DNA of 43,143 bases, taken from contig CAKZGI010000333.1 of assembly GCA_936914905.1 (NCBI GenBank), forward strand, positions 1 through 43,143. Direction: 5' to 3'. A model generated the notes under the pieces. The model had not been told where the DNA came from. It did not search any database and worked only from the letters and a program-made list of their open reading frames with translations. This document shows, in pieces, positions 17,615 to 27,116 of this stretch. How positions within the stretch are numbered: the first letter of the stretch is position 1; each line of letters starts with the position of its first letter. The position numbers were made by a program, and so were the translations under genes. This DNA comes from an uncultured Trichormus sp. (GTDB lineage: Bacteria; Cyanobacteriota; Cyanobacteriia; Cyanobacteriales; Nostocaceae).

Positions 17615-18802
17615 ATGAAAGTTTCCCAGGATCAGCCGATCTATTCTGAAGCCCCACTCCAGCTGCTGTTGTTTGTCGATGGACGGCCAAAGTCCCGCCA
17701 ACAGGTACAGCGAATACGCGCTTATTTAAAAGAATTAGAGGCTGAGTATAGTTTTGAACTTCAAATTATTGATGTTGGGCAACAACCATATTTGGCGGAA
17801 CATTTTAAATTAATAGCCACGCCTGCTTTAATCAAAATTCATCCTCAACCCCAGCAAACTCTAGCTGGCAGTAATATCATAGCCGAATTAAAAAACTGGT
17901 GGCCTCGATGGCAAACGGCTGTAGACGCTTTCTTAAAGTTACAGGAAGATTTGCAAGAACGTATAGAAGAGGATGGCCGGGGAACATCTCCTCAGTCTAC
18001 AATCCGTTCGGTGGCTGTTTCTGCCGAGTTGATTAGGCTTTCGGATGAAATTTTTCACTTGAAGCAGGAAAAAGAGAAACTTCAAGAACAGCTACAATTT
18101 AAAGATCGAGTGATGTCAATGTTAGCACATGACCTCCGTAGTCCTTTGACAGCTACGGCTATAGCTATAGAAACTCTGCAATCTAACTACAATGTAGAAG
18201 TGGGAGAATTTCAGCGCCTCAAACCAGCGATGACAGCCCATTTATTAAAACAAGCCCGGAATCAAACGCGAATAATTGATCGAATGATAGCTGACTTGTT
18301 ACAAGTTGGTCGTGGTCATGATACGGAGTTTCCCATTGTTCCGCAAAACCTGGAATTAGGTAAACTTAGTTTGGAGGTTTTGGACGAATTGCGCGATCGC
18401 TACATTGCTAAATCACAAAAAATAGAAACAGATATTCCCAATGATTTACCCCGTGTATATGCAGATCCAGAACGGATTCGTCAAGTCTTGGTAAATCTTT
18501 TAGATAATGCTATTAAATATACACCTGGTGACGGCATTATCAGTTTGGCTGCACTGCACCGTACTACCCAAAAAGTCCAATTCAGCATTGGTGATACTGG
18601 ACCTGGTATTCCTCAAGAAAACCGCGATCACATCTTTGAAAATCATTTCCGTCTACAAAGAGATGAAGGAACAGATGGTTATGGAATTGGCCTGGCTTTA
18701 TGTCAACGCATTGTCAGAGCGCACTATGGTCAAATTTGGGTAGACTCCGGACCTCACGGTGGAGCATGGTTTCATTTTACCTTACCAGTTTATCCATCTT
18801 AA
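17615..18802 (+). CDS. sasA: Adaptive-response sensory histidine kinase SasA
   Basis: 395 aa, the usual length. SasA binds KaiC through its KaiB-like thioredoxin-fold N-terminus and phosphorylates the response regulator RpaA, relaying clock output. The KaiB-like domain is at about residues 12-105 ([20 protein letters not shown] ... [12 protein letters not shown]). A coiled coil follows, then the H-box [12 protein letters not shown] with His at about 172. The N-box is [13 protein letters not shown], with G1 GDTGPGIP and G2 [13 protein letters not shown] 17615 gives [20 protein letters not shown], matching the family start. The kai genes and rpaA are not in this window. Followed in the same direction by crr7. 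Confidence 0.93.
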   Translation: MKVSQDQPIYSEAPLQLLLFVDGRPKSRQQVQRIRAYLKELEAEYSFELQIIDVGQQPYLAEHFKLIATPALIKIHPQPQQTLAGSNIIAELKNWWPRWQTAVDAFLKLQEDLQERIEEDGRGTSPQSTIRSVAVSAELIRLSDEIFHLKQEKEKLQEQLQFKDRVMSMLAHDLRSPLTATAIAIETLQSNYNVEVGEFQRLKPAMTAHLLKQARNQTRIIDRMIADLLQVGRGHDTEFPIVPQNLELGKLSLEVLDELRDRYIAKSQKIETDIPNDLPRVYADPERIRQVLVNLLDNAIKYTPGDGIISLAALHRTTQKVQFSIGDTGPGIPQENRDHIFENHFRLQRDEGTDGYGIGLALCQRIVRAHYGQIWVDSGPHGGAWFHFTLPVYPS

Positions 18803-18896
18803 TTAGGTTAGTTGTCAGTTCTGATTCTTCCCCTGATTCCTGATTTATGACTTCCTGCACACACATTTAATTACCCTTTAATAAATAGATTTAAAA

Positions 18897-19157
18897 ATGC
18901 CAAATCCATTAATGTATCAACAGGATCACTTTGTTGTTCTAGAAACAAACCAACCAGAACAATTCTTGACAGTGTCAGAGTTATTAGAAAAATTGGAAAA
19001 TGTTTTACAGCAACTGCCATTTGATGACTTGCCTCCTGATGTGCAGAAATTTAAATTAGTATCAGAACAAGCACAATATTTAATTGATAGCAGTTGTGAC
19101 TTAGATGTTGGACCTGGTAAATATCTACAGTGGTATGCAGTGCGGTTAGAAAAATAA
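18897..19157 (+). CDS. CRR7 family protein (NDH-1 complex biogenesis)
   Basis: 86 aa. It matches the plant/cyanobacterial CRR7 family, whose plant member is needed for accumulation of the chloroplast NADH dehydrogenase-like complex. Recognisable features are HFVVLETNQPEQFLTVSELL near the N-terminus, LPPDVQKF in the middle, and the C-terminal block LIDSSCDLDVGPGKYLQWYA ending VRLEK, close to the plant end (QWYEVRLE). No signal or membrane segment, so probably cytosolic or peripheral. It lies 94 bases after sasA on the same strand. The role in cyanobacteria is inferred from the plant protein. Confidence 0.75.
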   Translation: MPNPLMYQQDHFVVLETNQPEQFLTVSELLEKLENVLQQLPFDDLPPDVQKFKLVSEQAQYLIDSSCDLDVGPGKYLQWYAVRLEK

Positions 19158-19191
19158 AGAATTGGGTAATGGGAATGGTTTTTTCTCTTCT

Positions 19192-19256
19192 CCGATTACC
19201 AATTACCAATTACCAATTACCAATTACTAATCACCAGTCACCAATCATCAATCACT
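19192..19256. repeat. Heptameric ATTACCA repeat array
   Basis: About four consecutive ATTACCA units degrade into AATCACCAGTCACCAATCATC-like variants. STRR-type spacer between the convergent crr7 and DUF2854 genes. Confidence 0.7.
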
Positions 19257-19264
19257 AGGAATTC

Positions 19265-19810
19265 CTATTGAGTTTTAATTAACTCCAGTTCAATTCTATT
19301 TTCAGCGGGCTGTGTAATTTTCACTTCAACATTAGGAGCAAAATATTTAGTCATTGTCTCATGTTTTTGCTGCCAAATATCTATGGGAATTAGAGGGGAA
19401 TCAAATTCTAAAATTAAGGAATAAGCACCATTAACTTCTATTTCTCTTAACCCAGTTACTATGGGTCTTTTTTCATCGCTAGGACTCAAACCCAGATAAG
19501 TAAGGGCCCGATCTAAATGTGCTTTTTGACCATAGCAAAAGCGTGTAATGTCCGTGCGGATTTTGTTTTGAGTTACAGTAGCTTGCTGTTTTCTGAGATC
19601 CAATATTGATGGTGTGGTCGTTTGACTAAAGGGTATAGGCTTGAGTTCATTAGCTTTGAGTGCTAAACCTCCCAAGAAAAGAGGAAAGCCATAGAAAAAT
19701 CCCACGAGATTGAGAGTAGCGTTATCCACACCATAAGCGATAAAGCCGACTATGATTAATATGCCACCGACAGTTAAACCGAGTGTTCCCAAAGAAATCT
19801 TGCCTAGCAT
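19265..19810 (-). CDS. DUF2854 family membrane protein
   Basis: 181 aa. Two hydrophobic segments at the N-terminus (about residues 8-27 and 34-50, including GFFYGFPLFLGGLALKANEL) are followed by a soluble domain (DITRFCYGQKAHLDRALTYLGL and then GLREIEVNGAYSLILEF). This is the conserved cyanobacterial/chloroplast DUF2854 pattern. Function unknown; the location is probably thylakoid or plasma membrane with the C-terminus soluble. All conserved blocks are present, so I take it as intact. Confidence 0.8.
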   Translation of the reverse strand: MLGKISLGTLGLTVGGILIIVGFIAYGVDNATLNLVGFFYGFPLFLGGLALKANELKPIPFSQTTTPSILDLRKQQATVTQNKIRTDITRFCYGQKAHLDRALTYLGLSPSDEKRPIVTGLREIEVNGAYSLILEFDSPLIPIDIWQQKHETMTKYFAPNVEVKITQPAENRIELELIKTQ

Positions 19811-19940
19811 GATCTGAGGTGAGTATAATCTCTTAACATCTTAGTTTTATTATCAATGGCTTACGCCAAGATTCGCTATCAGCCTCAGCCCATTTTGCGT
19901 TAACTTTAATTGAAGATAGTTAAAGATTGGGAATACAACA

Positions 19941-20123
19941 ATGGAACTGCAAACCATAAAAGAAAGGATTTCATCAGTACAAAGCAAGCGTGACTATTTG
20001 CTGAGTCTACTGGAACAACCAAACCTGGGAACGTTGAGAGTTGATGTCAATCAAGCTTTGGAAGAATTAGATGATTTAATTGATGAATTTAAACGCACAA
20101 TTCCCCAAGCAGACAGTAATTAA
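19941..20123 (+). CDS. Small coiled-coil-like protein
   Basis: 60 aa, highly charged and helical (ISSVQSKRDYLLSLLEQPNL, then VDVNQALEELDDLIDEFKRT). No membrane segment. Leu/Ile spacing suggests a short coiled-coil hairpin. Family not recognised. A stable hairpin 20 bases after its stop supports it as a transcription unit. Confidence 0.55.
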   Translation: MELQTIKERISSVQSKRDYLLSLLEQPNLGTLRVDVNQALEELDDLIDEFKRTIPQADSN

Positions 20124-20142
20124 GCCGTTAAACTATGAAATA

Positions 20143-20169
20143 AAAATTACGTCGGTAAACCGTAATTTT
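20143..20169 (+). terminator. Hairpin after the small coiled-coil gene
   Basis: AAAATTACG (20143-20151) pairs with CGTAATTTT (20161-20169) around a 9-base loop. The A-run before and T-run inside the right arm give it terminator character on either strand. Placed right after the stop of the 60-aa ORF. Confidence 0.6.
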
Positions 20170-20337
20170 ACTGTTAAGCCGACGATTTTCGGTTTGATAT
20201 AAATTTCTTTTTACCGAGAATATAGATAGAGCTAGGTGATTCAAGTCAATAAAAATATACACTAATGATTCAGTAATTAGCACTAAAACTCAATCTAAAA
20301 TCTAAAATACTGTCAAAAATTCAAAGTGTATAACTTC

Positions 20338-20754
20338 TCATCCTACAGATGAATTTTTGGCAGCACGCTGGCCTAATTGTCTAACTAAAGCAATAAGTTC
20401 ATTTGTGGGAGCATCTTTTTTGCAAACGTCATCAAAATTATGCGTTGCTTTGGTCTGCTGTAAATAATGATCCTCTATTGAGGAATATGCCAATATCTGA
20501 GTATTGGGAGATATGGATTTAATATAACCTGATGCACACCAACCGTCCATAACTGGCATATGTAAATCCAAAACAATGACATCAGGCTGGGAACTTTTGA
20601 CCATTTCTATGGCTTCTTGACCATTACTAGCTAAACCTACGACTTGGATATTTTCTTGGCAAGAAAAAGCTAGTTGTAAGCTTAAGCGAGTTAGCTCATG
20701 ATCATCAACTAATAGAACGCGCAAGGAAGAAGACTCACAGGACAACATTAACAT
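20338..20754 (-). CDS. Receiver-only response regulator
   Basis: 138 aa with a single REC domain. It has the acidic pair Asp17-Asp18 (VLLVDDHE), phospho-acceptor Asp63 (VIVLDLHMPVMDG), Ser91 in AYSS, and Lys at about 112-113 (CKKDA). All catalytic residues of a phospho-receiver are present. There is no DNA-binding or enzymatic output domain. It resembles the receiver part of NarL-type regulators with the HTH missing (it ends at QLGQRAAKNSSVG). It could be a stand-alone phosphate shuttle or a truncated NarL protein. No kinase is adjacent. ATG 20748 is an alternative start. Confidence 0.8.
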   Translation of the reverse strand: MLMLSCESSSLRVLLVDDHELTRLSLQLAFSCQENIQVVGLASNGQEAIEMVKSSQPDVIVLDLHMPVMDGWCASGYIKSISPNTQILAYSSIEDHYLQQTKATHNFDDVCKKDAPTNELIALVRQLGQRAAKNSSVG

Positions 20755-20938
20755 TCCCAGCTACAAAATACTACATCTAAGAGCTTTTATAGTGTATGGG
20801 AAGAAGTGCCAGTTTTGACTCTACCTTGAGGGGGAATAATAGCATTTCTATTATGAAGTAATGATGAAGTCATGATTCAGGTCGCACCAAAAAATAACTT
20901 TTTATAAAACAATAAAATTTGATACCCTCTCTAAGGTG

Positions 20939-21068
20939 TAAGTAGGTGGGCGGAAAAATTTATAACTATCTCATGGGGAATGCAGCAAAGCGGAATCAAT
21001 CAATCCCAAGGGTTTCAAGTAATTTATATTTTGTTACATAGTTATGTTTATTTGTGTCTACCTACTTA
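20939..21068. mobile_element. MITE family B, copy 1 (TA-bounded)
   Basis: Begins TA-AGTAGGTGGGCGG and ends GTCTACCTACT-TA, giving inverted termini of about 9-10 bp bounded by TA. The body (TTTATAACTATCTCATG ... TTTTGTTACATAGTTATG) is about 90% identical by eye to the copy at 33623-33751. No coding capacity. It lies between ppk1 and the receiver gene. Confidence 0.75.
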
Positions 21069-21094
21069 GTCAAATTTTTTAAAGTCCTAAAAAT

Positions 21095-23260
21095 TTAGGT
21101 CATGTTTGTAGAACGTAATGCCATAGACATGAAAGTTTTTTGGGAATTGGCTTCTGGACAATTATCACAGGGTCGTCTTTGAATATAACTGCCATCAGAT
21201 TGTAGTTCCCAGGCTTGACGGTTATCAGCTAACATAATTCCCAGGATTTCTTGCAAATCTTTAGCAATGTCTTGGTCTTTGATAGGAGTGGTAACTTCCA
21301 CTCGACGATCTAGATTACGACGCATCCAGTCAGCACTGCCAATATATATTTCTTCTTGACTATTGTTGTAGAAGTAAAAAATGCGGGAATGTTCTAGAAA
21401 TCGGCCAATAATGCTGATGACACGAATATTTTCACTGATGTCTTTGAGTCCAGGACGCAAGCAGCATATACCCCTGATAATGAGGTCAATCTGCACACCA
21501 GTACGGGAGGCATCATATAGGGCAGCGATAATTTCGGGATCGACTAGGGCGTTCATTTTGGCAACGATACGGCCAGAAAATCCGTTTTTGACATTTTCGA
21601 TTTCTCGCTTGATTAATCCCAGAAAGCGATCGCGCATATTCACAGGTGCAACTAATATTTCTCGATAAGATTTTTGCAGAGAATATCCGGTTAAGAAGTT
21701 AAACACATCTGTTAAATCTGCACCTAATTCTTCACGACAACTCAATAAACCTAAATCTGTATATAATCGTGCTGTTTTCGGGTTATAATTTCCAGTCCCA
21801 ATATGCACATAACGGCGCATCCGGTCTTTTTCTCGTCGCACTACTAATACAATTTTACTATGGGTTTTGAGTCCGACTAAACCATAAACAACATGAACAC
21901 CAACTTTTTCTAAACGTCTGGCCCAATAAATATTATTCTCCTCATCAAATCGGGCTTTTAATTCTACTAAAACAGACACTTGTTTACCATTTTCAGCCGC
22001 AGCAATTAAAGCATTAACTATGGGTGAATCACCAGAAGTCCGGTAGAGAGTCATTTTAATAGCTAAAACATTTGGATCCCAAGCTGCATGAGTAATAAAC
22101 CGTTCGACTGTGCCAGAAAATGATTGATAAGGATGATGTACTAACAGGTCTTTTTCTCGAATAATAGAAAAGAAGTCTTTCCCTTCTTCTAGTTCCAAGA
22201 AATCGGGATCTATGTTTGGTTCTCTGAGACGTTGTAAACGATAAGGAACAACAGATTGACGTGGTAGTTCTTTGAGTGTTGATAATGGTAAAGCCATAAA
22301 ATACATCAAGTCTCGCAGTCCTAATAAACCGTCGACTTGATAAATATCGTTGTCGGTTAATTCCAAATCTTGCAACAACCGACAACGTAATACTTCTGGT
22401 GTTTGGGATTTAATTTCTAACCTGACGGGAGTCCCACCTATGCGACGTTTGCGGAGTTCTTGTTCAATGGCTAATAACAAATCATCGGCTTCGTCTTCTT
22501 CCAGTTCTAGATCAGCATCACGAGTAATGCGGAAGGGGTGACATTCTTGTATATTCATCCCTGGAAACAGGTACTCTAGATTGTGTGTGATCGCTTGTTC
22601 CAAAGGTACACCTGTCCAATACACGGGTTTACCGTTGTTTTGAAGTCCTAATTCCGACGGTAACGGTAAAAATCGTGGTAAAACACTGGGAACTTTGACT
22701 CTGGCAAAAAATTCTTCTTCCGTCTCTGGATTCTTCACCACAACAGCCAAATTCAAACTGAGATTAGAAATGTAAGGAAAAGGATGACTAGGATCAACAG
22801 CAAGAGGAGTCAGAACCGGAAAGATTTGTTCTTTAAAATAATGATCCAGATAACTGCGTTGTTTTGAATTCAGTTCTATGTAATCTAAAATGTAAATTCC
22901 CTGATTAACCAACAATGGCTGTAAAACTTGCTCAAACTGTTCGTTATGTTTTGTAACTACCGGATTCAGGTAGGACCGAATATCATCTAATTGTTGTTGT
23001 GGTGTCCGACCGTCCGGAGTTAAGAGATTTACTTTTGCTTCTACCTGTTGCTTTAAGGCTGCGACCCGCACCATAAAGAACTCATCCAAGTTAGAACAGA
23101 AAATAGCTAAAAATTTTAGGCGTTCTAGTAGGGGAGTTCTGTCATCACAAGCCTCATGCAATACTCTACTATTAAACTGTAACCAGCTTAACTCTCGGTT
23201 GATATAGTATTGTGCATCACTTAAATTAATGGCAGGGTTAGTCTTTTTGGATTTTGGCAT
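21095..23260 (-). CDS. ppk1: Polyphosphate kinase 1
   Basis: 721 aa, full length. PPK1 reversibly polymerises the gamma-phosphate of ATP into polyphosphate. The N-terminal domain starts YYINRELSWLQFNSRVLHEA. The PHPFPYISNLSLNLAV segment is present. The catalytic core carries RFDEENNIYWARRLEKVGVH, then GLKTHSKIVLVVRRE with the autophosphorylated His at about residue 467, and IGTGNYNPKTARLYTDLG. The second phospholipase-D-like half has RGICCLRPGL and IYIGSADWMRRNLDRRVEV. Start MPKSKKTNPAINLSDAQYYI is reasonable. No broken motif seen. The promoter side is next to the dead IS5-type element. Confidence 0.96.
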   Translation of the reverse strand: MPKSKKTNPAINLSDAQYYINRELSWLQFNSRVLHEACDDRTPLLERLKFLAIFCSNLDEFFMVRVAALKQQVEAKVNLLTPDGRTPQQQLDDIRSYLNPVVTKHNEQFEQVLQPLLVNQGIYILDYIELNSKQRSYLDHYFKEQIFPVLTPLAVDPSHPFPYISNLSLNLAVVVKNPETEEEFFARVKVPSVLPRFLPLPSELGLQNNGKPVYWTGVPLEQAITHNLEYLFPGMNIQECHPFRITRDADLELEEDEADDLLLAIEQELRKRRIGGTPVRLEIKSQTPEVLRCRLLQDLELTDNDIYQVDGLLGLRDLMYFMALPLSTLKELPRQSVVPYRLQRLREPNIDPDFLELEEGKDFFSIIREKDLLVHHPYQSFSGTVERFITHAAWDPNVLAIKMTLYRTSGDSPIVNALIAAAENGKQVSVLVELKARFDEENNIYWARRLEKVGVHVVYGLVGLKTHSKIVLVVRREKDRMRRYVHIGTGNYNPKTARLYTDLGLLSCREELGADLTDVFNFLTGYSLQKSYREILVAPVNMRDRFLGLIKREIENVKNGFSGRIVAKMNALVDPEIIAALYDASRTGVQIDLIIRGICCLRPGLKDISENIRVISIIGRFLEHSRIFYFYNNSQEEIYIGSADWMRRNLDRRVEVTTPIKDQDIAKDLQEILGIMLADNRQAWELQSDGSYIQRRPCDNCPEANSQKTFMSMALRSTNMT

Positions 23261-23347
23261 GATTACTTTAGAGGCTCGTAGATATCGCGCAGTAAACTGG
23301 AGAAGATGTAGTAGACCTGTCCGGAAAACTAACCTGGTGTCAAAAAA

Positions 23348-24292
23348 ATGGTAGACGGTCAGAATTCCCTTCTAACAACTTCTAACAAAAGGAAAAATCC
23401 ACTTAATTATATTCAAGAATATCCACATCGTACAAAACAAATACTGGGAATAACTAACCATCAGTTTCAAGACTTGTTAGCCCAAGCTGAAATGCAGCAT
23501 AAAAAACTTTAACCTGAGATAGAAAGTGAAAAGATACGTATAAATCAGAAAGGAGGAGGGCGGAAACCGAAACTAGAGATAAAAGAAGAGGTATGTCTAT
23601 GCTTGTTCTATTTGAGGAAAATGCCAACATTTGAGGTTTTAGGTCTGCATTTCGGTATATCCAAAACGGAAGCAAAGGACACATTTCATTACTGGCTAGA
23701 GATATTAGGAAATGTTTTGCCTGCTAGTCTCCTTGAACAGGTAGAAAAACATGATAGCGATTATGCGATCTCGATAGAACTATTGACGGAGTTGCACTTA
23801 ATAGTAGACAGCATGGAACAGCCAGGAGCAAGGCCTTCAGATAATCAGGAGCAAAAAAAGTATTTTTGAGGTAAGAAGAAGCAGCACACATTTCAAAATC
23901 AGTTTGTCATCTTACCAGAAGGAAAAGATATTGTCGATGTAGAAGTAGGAGAAAAAGACCCAACCAGTGATATTGGCCTATTTCGAGAGCAACAAGAAAA
24001 GTTCCATAACAACTAAATGTTTAAAGGAGATAAAGCATATCAAGGAGGAAAGAATATTAGCACACCTTATAAGAAACTACGGAAAGGAGAATTAACCTCA
24101 GAACAAAAGGCACGAAACAAAGAGTTTTCCAGCAGGGGTATTTTTGTTGAACGCGTCATTAGACCTGTAAAAATATTCCGGGTAGCTCAACAAATATTTC
24201 CCCTGAATTCCCGAATTTACGAACAAGTAATTCTTACTATTTGTGGTTTAGTCACATTACGAATTGGTTCATTAGTTTTGCCCATTTTATAA
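23348..24292 (+). pseudogene. IS5-type transposase, inactivated by three stops
   Basis: One continuous frame of about 314 codons interrupted by TAA 23510, TGA 23867 and TAA 24014, with no frameshift. The N-terminal part is an HTH_Tnp_4-like domain (LNYIQEYPHRTKQILGITNH, then CLFYLRKMPTFEVLGLHFGI). The DDE part shows LIVDSMEQP (first Asp), FKGDKAYQGG (second Asp) and EFSSRGIFVERVIRPVKIFR (Glu). This is the DDE_Tnp_4 pattern of IS5-group elements. Terminal repeats are not secure: TAGACCTGTCCGGAAAACT at about 23312 and a degenerate counterpart near 24432-24450 are candidates. The element sits between ppk1 and a sensor kinase. Confidence 0.8.
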
Positions 24293-24507
24293 ATGTTATG
24301 GATATGAGGTCAGTTATGAATTAGTCATCAACATCTTCATGGATAGTTCCTATCAGTTACTATTCCCAACCCTGATTCTTTCCTTGGCTCTTTCCTAATC
24401 TTAACACTATGGAAAGCCAGACACAGACTCCTTTGTAGATTTTCCGCCGTCTCTAGTTCATATAGTGGGTTTTGGTTAAGAGATATTTAATAAACAATAC
24501 GGAAATA

Positions 24508-25884
24508 ATGTTCCAAGCTACTCGTCGTCGTCTTGCTCTTTGGTACACTGCTGTTACTGCTATTCTACTACTCTTATTTGCCACTGGGGTTTATTTATAT
24601 GTTCGCAATACGCTAATTGAACGAGTGGATGATACATTAAATCATGTAGTGGAAGTAGTAGAGCGTTCATTGGTAATTGAACCTGTTAACTTCCAACCTG
24701 ATAAACTCCGCGTGAATGTAGAAGCGAGTTTTCGTAATAATTCTGATACAGCAGAAGACGATCACATTGACCTAGAATGGTTTAGCCCCACTGGTGAATT
24801 ATGGTGGTCAACTTTTTTCGAACCTATAAATATTCCTATAAATATTCCTATTCATGGAAATACAGGTGAAACTGTTCGTGTCGTCAGAATGGGGGGATGG
24901 GGAGACTCAGAACTGCTACTGCGACAAGTTACCCATCAGGTAGAAATGGGAAGACAGGTTTTAGGATATCTGCGCGTGAGTCATCCTTGGTTTGAAGTCA
25001 CTAAACCCAGTCGTCAGTTGATTTTTGATTTGGCTTTAGGAATTTGGTTAATGGTGTTGTCAGTAGCTGCGAGTGGTTGGTTTCTGTCTGGGAAAGCTAT
25101 GGAACCAGTGGGGGAGTCTTACCAACGTCTCAAGCAATTTACAGCTGATGCTTCCCATGAACTGAGAAGTCCCATTGCATTGATTCAAACTAATGTCCAA
25201 GTTGCACTGGCTGATTTAGACTTAGAAACCAGCAGTATTGCTCATTATCAGCAACAATTAAAATTAGTAGAACGATTAACCAAGCGTTTGGGTAGATTGG
25301 TAAATGACTTATTATTTTTAGCACGACAAGATAGTGGAATTAGCCAAGAAGTTTTTTCAACTTGTCCCCTTGATGCTTTGCTGATGGAAGTTGTGGAAGA
25401 ACAACAACTGGTAGCTAAAGAAAAAGAAATTACCTTAACTCTCAATTTGGTTGATCCTTCCTTAGAACTTGACCCAGAATTACAAGACAATTGGTTTACT
25501 TTGATGGGAAACTGGGACCAATTGGTGCGGTTATGTACAAATTTGATTGGTAATGCTTTGCAATATACACCAACTCAGGGAGAAGTACAGGTTGAGTTAG
25601 CACGGCTTTCTGGTGTGCGTTATGGTGTGGCTTGTTTGCAAATTAAAATCACTGATACGGGAGTTGGTATACCTCCACAATCATTACCACGATTGTTTGA
25701 TAGATTTTATCGTGTAGATCCAGCGCGAACTCATCAAAGTCGCGAAACTACAACTGGTTCAGGATTGGGACTGGCGATCGCACAAGCAATTGTTGAACAA
25801 CATCAAGGACAAATTCAAGTAGAAAGCATTTTTGCTAAAGGAAGTACTTTTACCGTTAAATTACCCATCACTCTTGAGTATTAA
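24508..25884 (+). CDS. Two-component sensor histidine kinase
   Basis: 458 aa. It has an N-terminal TM helix (about 10-32) and a periplasmic loop of about 135 residues (including WFSPTGELWW). A second TM helix is at about 171-195. There is only a short linker in place of a clear HAMP, then the H-box FTADASHELRSPIAL (His about 217), N-box RLCTNLIGNALQYTP, G1 DTGVGIP, the F-box region LFDRFYRVD and G2 GSGLGLAIAQ. All ATP-binding motifs are intact. ATG 24508 was chosen because it gives MFQATRRRLALWYTAVTA, typical of this class. An upstream TTG at 24472 adds unsupported residues. No response regulator gene is adjacent. A 12-bp duplication (24823-24846) lies in the sensor loop. Confidence 0.88.
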   Translation: MFQATRRRLALWYTAVTAILLLLFATGVYLYVRNTLIERVDDTLNHVVEVVERSLVIEPVNFQPDKLRVNVEASFRNNSDTAEDDHIDLEWFSPTGELWWSTFFEPINIPINIPIHGNTGETVRVVRMGGWGDSELLLRQVTHQVEMGRQVLGYLRVSHPWFEVTKPSRQLIFDLALGIWLMVLSVAASGWFLSGKAMEPVGESYQRLKQFTADASHELRSPIALIQTNVQVALADLDLETSSIAHYQQQLKLVERLTKRLGRLVNDLLFLARQDSGISQEVFSTCPLDALLMEVVEEQQLVAKEKEITLTLNLVDPSLELDPELQDNWFTLMGNWDQLVRLCTNLIGNALQYTPTQGEVQVELARLSGVRYGVACLQIKITDTGVGIPPQSLPRLFDRFYRVDPARTHQSRETTTGSGLGLAIAQAIVEQHQGQIQVESIFAKGSTFTVKLPITLEY

Positions 25885-25962
25885 ATTAATAGTGAAACAT
25901 TTATTCAACATTTGTTTCCTGTGGTAGAGGGAGACAAATATATTGACTTATTAGTGTAGATA

Positions 25963-26110
25963 TAAGTAGGTGGGTGTTAGAAATTGTCATTATGACAAGG
26001 CAAGAAGCAAAAGGCAATAGGGAAGAGGTTTTGGTCAATTTTATTTTTTGTTACATACACTCTCCGACAAGCCGCTGCAAGTCTACGGTTTTTTTGTGCC
26101 TTCCTACTTA
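25963..26110. mobile_element. MITE family B, divergent copy
   Basis: Starts TA-AGTAGGTGGGTG and ends CCTTCCTACT-TA, and shares the internal word TTTTTGTTACATA with the other two copies. The body is otherwise different and slightly longer (148 bp). I take it as a divergent or rearranged family member. It lies between the sensor kinase and the DUF2267-like gene. Confidence 0.55.
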
Positions 26111-26149
26111 GTTAAACATAATAAATTACAACACTAGGTTTAAGGACAG

Positions 26150-27019
26150 ATGCCAATTACCATCAGACAAGATATTACTTACACTTTACTAGAGGTAATT
26201 AACGAAACTGGCAGGGGAATGCATGAAGTTCACTTTCATCAAACTGATTTTCCCCGACATCAAATGACTATAGCTGAATTTTTAGGACATTTAGATTACT
26301 TAAATCAAAATCATTATATCAATCCTGAGTTTACAGGTAATGCCTATGCAACTCAAGAAGACGTTCCTGATTTGATTCATCTCCAGGAAATTGACCTGGG
26401 AATTGCCAATACTTATAGTGGACCGGATGGACATCTACCACATTTGAGTACTTTCAAAAAAGCAGAAATAACCGAAAAAGGCCAGAAGCTATTAGAGAAA
26501 TTAGAAGTTAATCAGCCGCAAGTTTCAGAAATAAAACCATTAGTAGCTATTGCTGATAAAAATTTTCCCTTTTTAGGAAAAGTAATGGATCAAAGTGATT
26601 TGATAGATATTTTTGATGCGAGGGACTTAACAGAAGTAGTTTTCCGACTCATGCGGGATTTAATGACAACTGAAGCTGCTGACAGAGTGGAAGCAGAACT
26701 GCATGAAGCAGTAGAAATAACTAGAGATAAATCCCTGCAAGCAGAAATTGCCGATCTGTGGGATGATACCAACCCAATTGGAGCATTTTTAAGTCGAGTC
26801 CGTCCACCTTTGCAACCAACAGGAATTTTTAGAGGAATTGATAGTGATCGCCTTTTATTCCGAGTTGCAAATGAAGGAGGAACTCCACCAAATCTAGATG
26901 TAGAACAAGTAGTTAAAGCTGTATTCTCTGCCACCAAAGATGAATTATCAGCAGAACGAACTCAACAAATTTGTACCTGGCTACCTGATAGAATTTGTCA
27001 AATGTGGGAAGAAGCGTAA
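26150..27019 (+). CDS. Cyanobacterial protein with a DUF2267-like C-terminal region
   Basis: 289 aa, soluble. The N-terminal 110 residues (TIRQDITYTLLEVINETGRG ... FLGHLDYLNQNHYINPEFTG) look like a winged-helix-like domain. Residues about 145-289 (FDARDLTEVVFRLMRDLMTT, then DRVEAELHEA ... AVFSATKDELSAERTQQICT) resemble a DUF2267 helical repeat region, where helices end before LP-D-I-C-x-W. Function unknown. The ATG has AAGGA upstream at correct spacing. The next gene follows in the same direction after 97 bases. The DUF assignment is tentative. Confidence 0.65.
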   Translation: MPITIRQDITYTLLEVINETGRGMHEVHFHQTDFPRHQMTIAEFLGHLDYLNQNHYINPEFTGNAYATQEDVPDLIHLQEIDLGIANTYSGPDGHLPHLSTFKKAEITEKGQKLLEKLEVNQPQVSEIKPLVAIADKNFPFLGKVMDQSDLIDIFDARDLTEVVFRLMRDLMTTEAADRVEAELHEAVEITRDKSLQAEIADLWDDTNPIGAFLSRVRPPLQPTGIFRGIDSDRLLFRVANEGGTPPNLDVEQVVKAVFSATKDELSAERTQQICTWLPDRICQMWEEA

Positions 27020-27116
27020 GTAGGTGACAGGGAATAGGCAACACGAAGAAAATTATTTACCTATAACCTACACCCTATTCCCAATTCTTAATACTTTCAC
27101 AACAGGAGTAAAAATA

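Noticed and set aside
15690-19256. Tandem heptamer arrays as CRISPR
   Set aside because: The units are 7 bp with no unique spacers; they are STRR-type repeats. No cas genes are present.
23312-24455. Exact ends of the IS5-type element
   Set aside because: The candidate termini match only with gaps and the right one is 150 bases beyond the transposase; too weak to annotate as inverted repeats.
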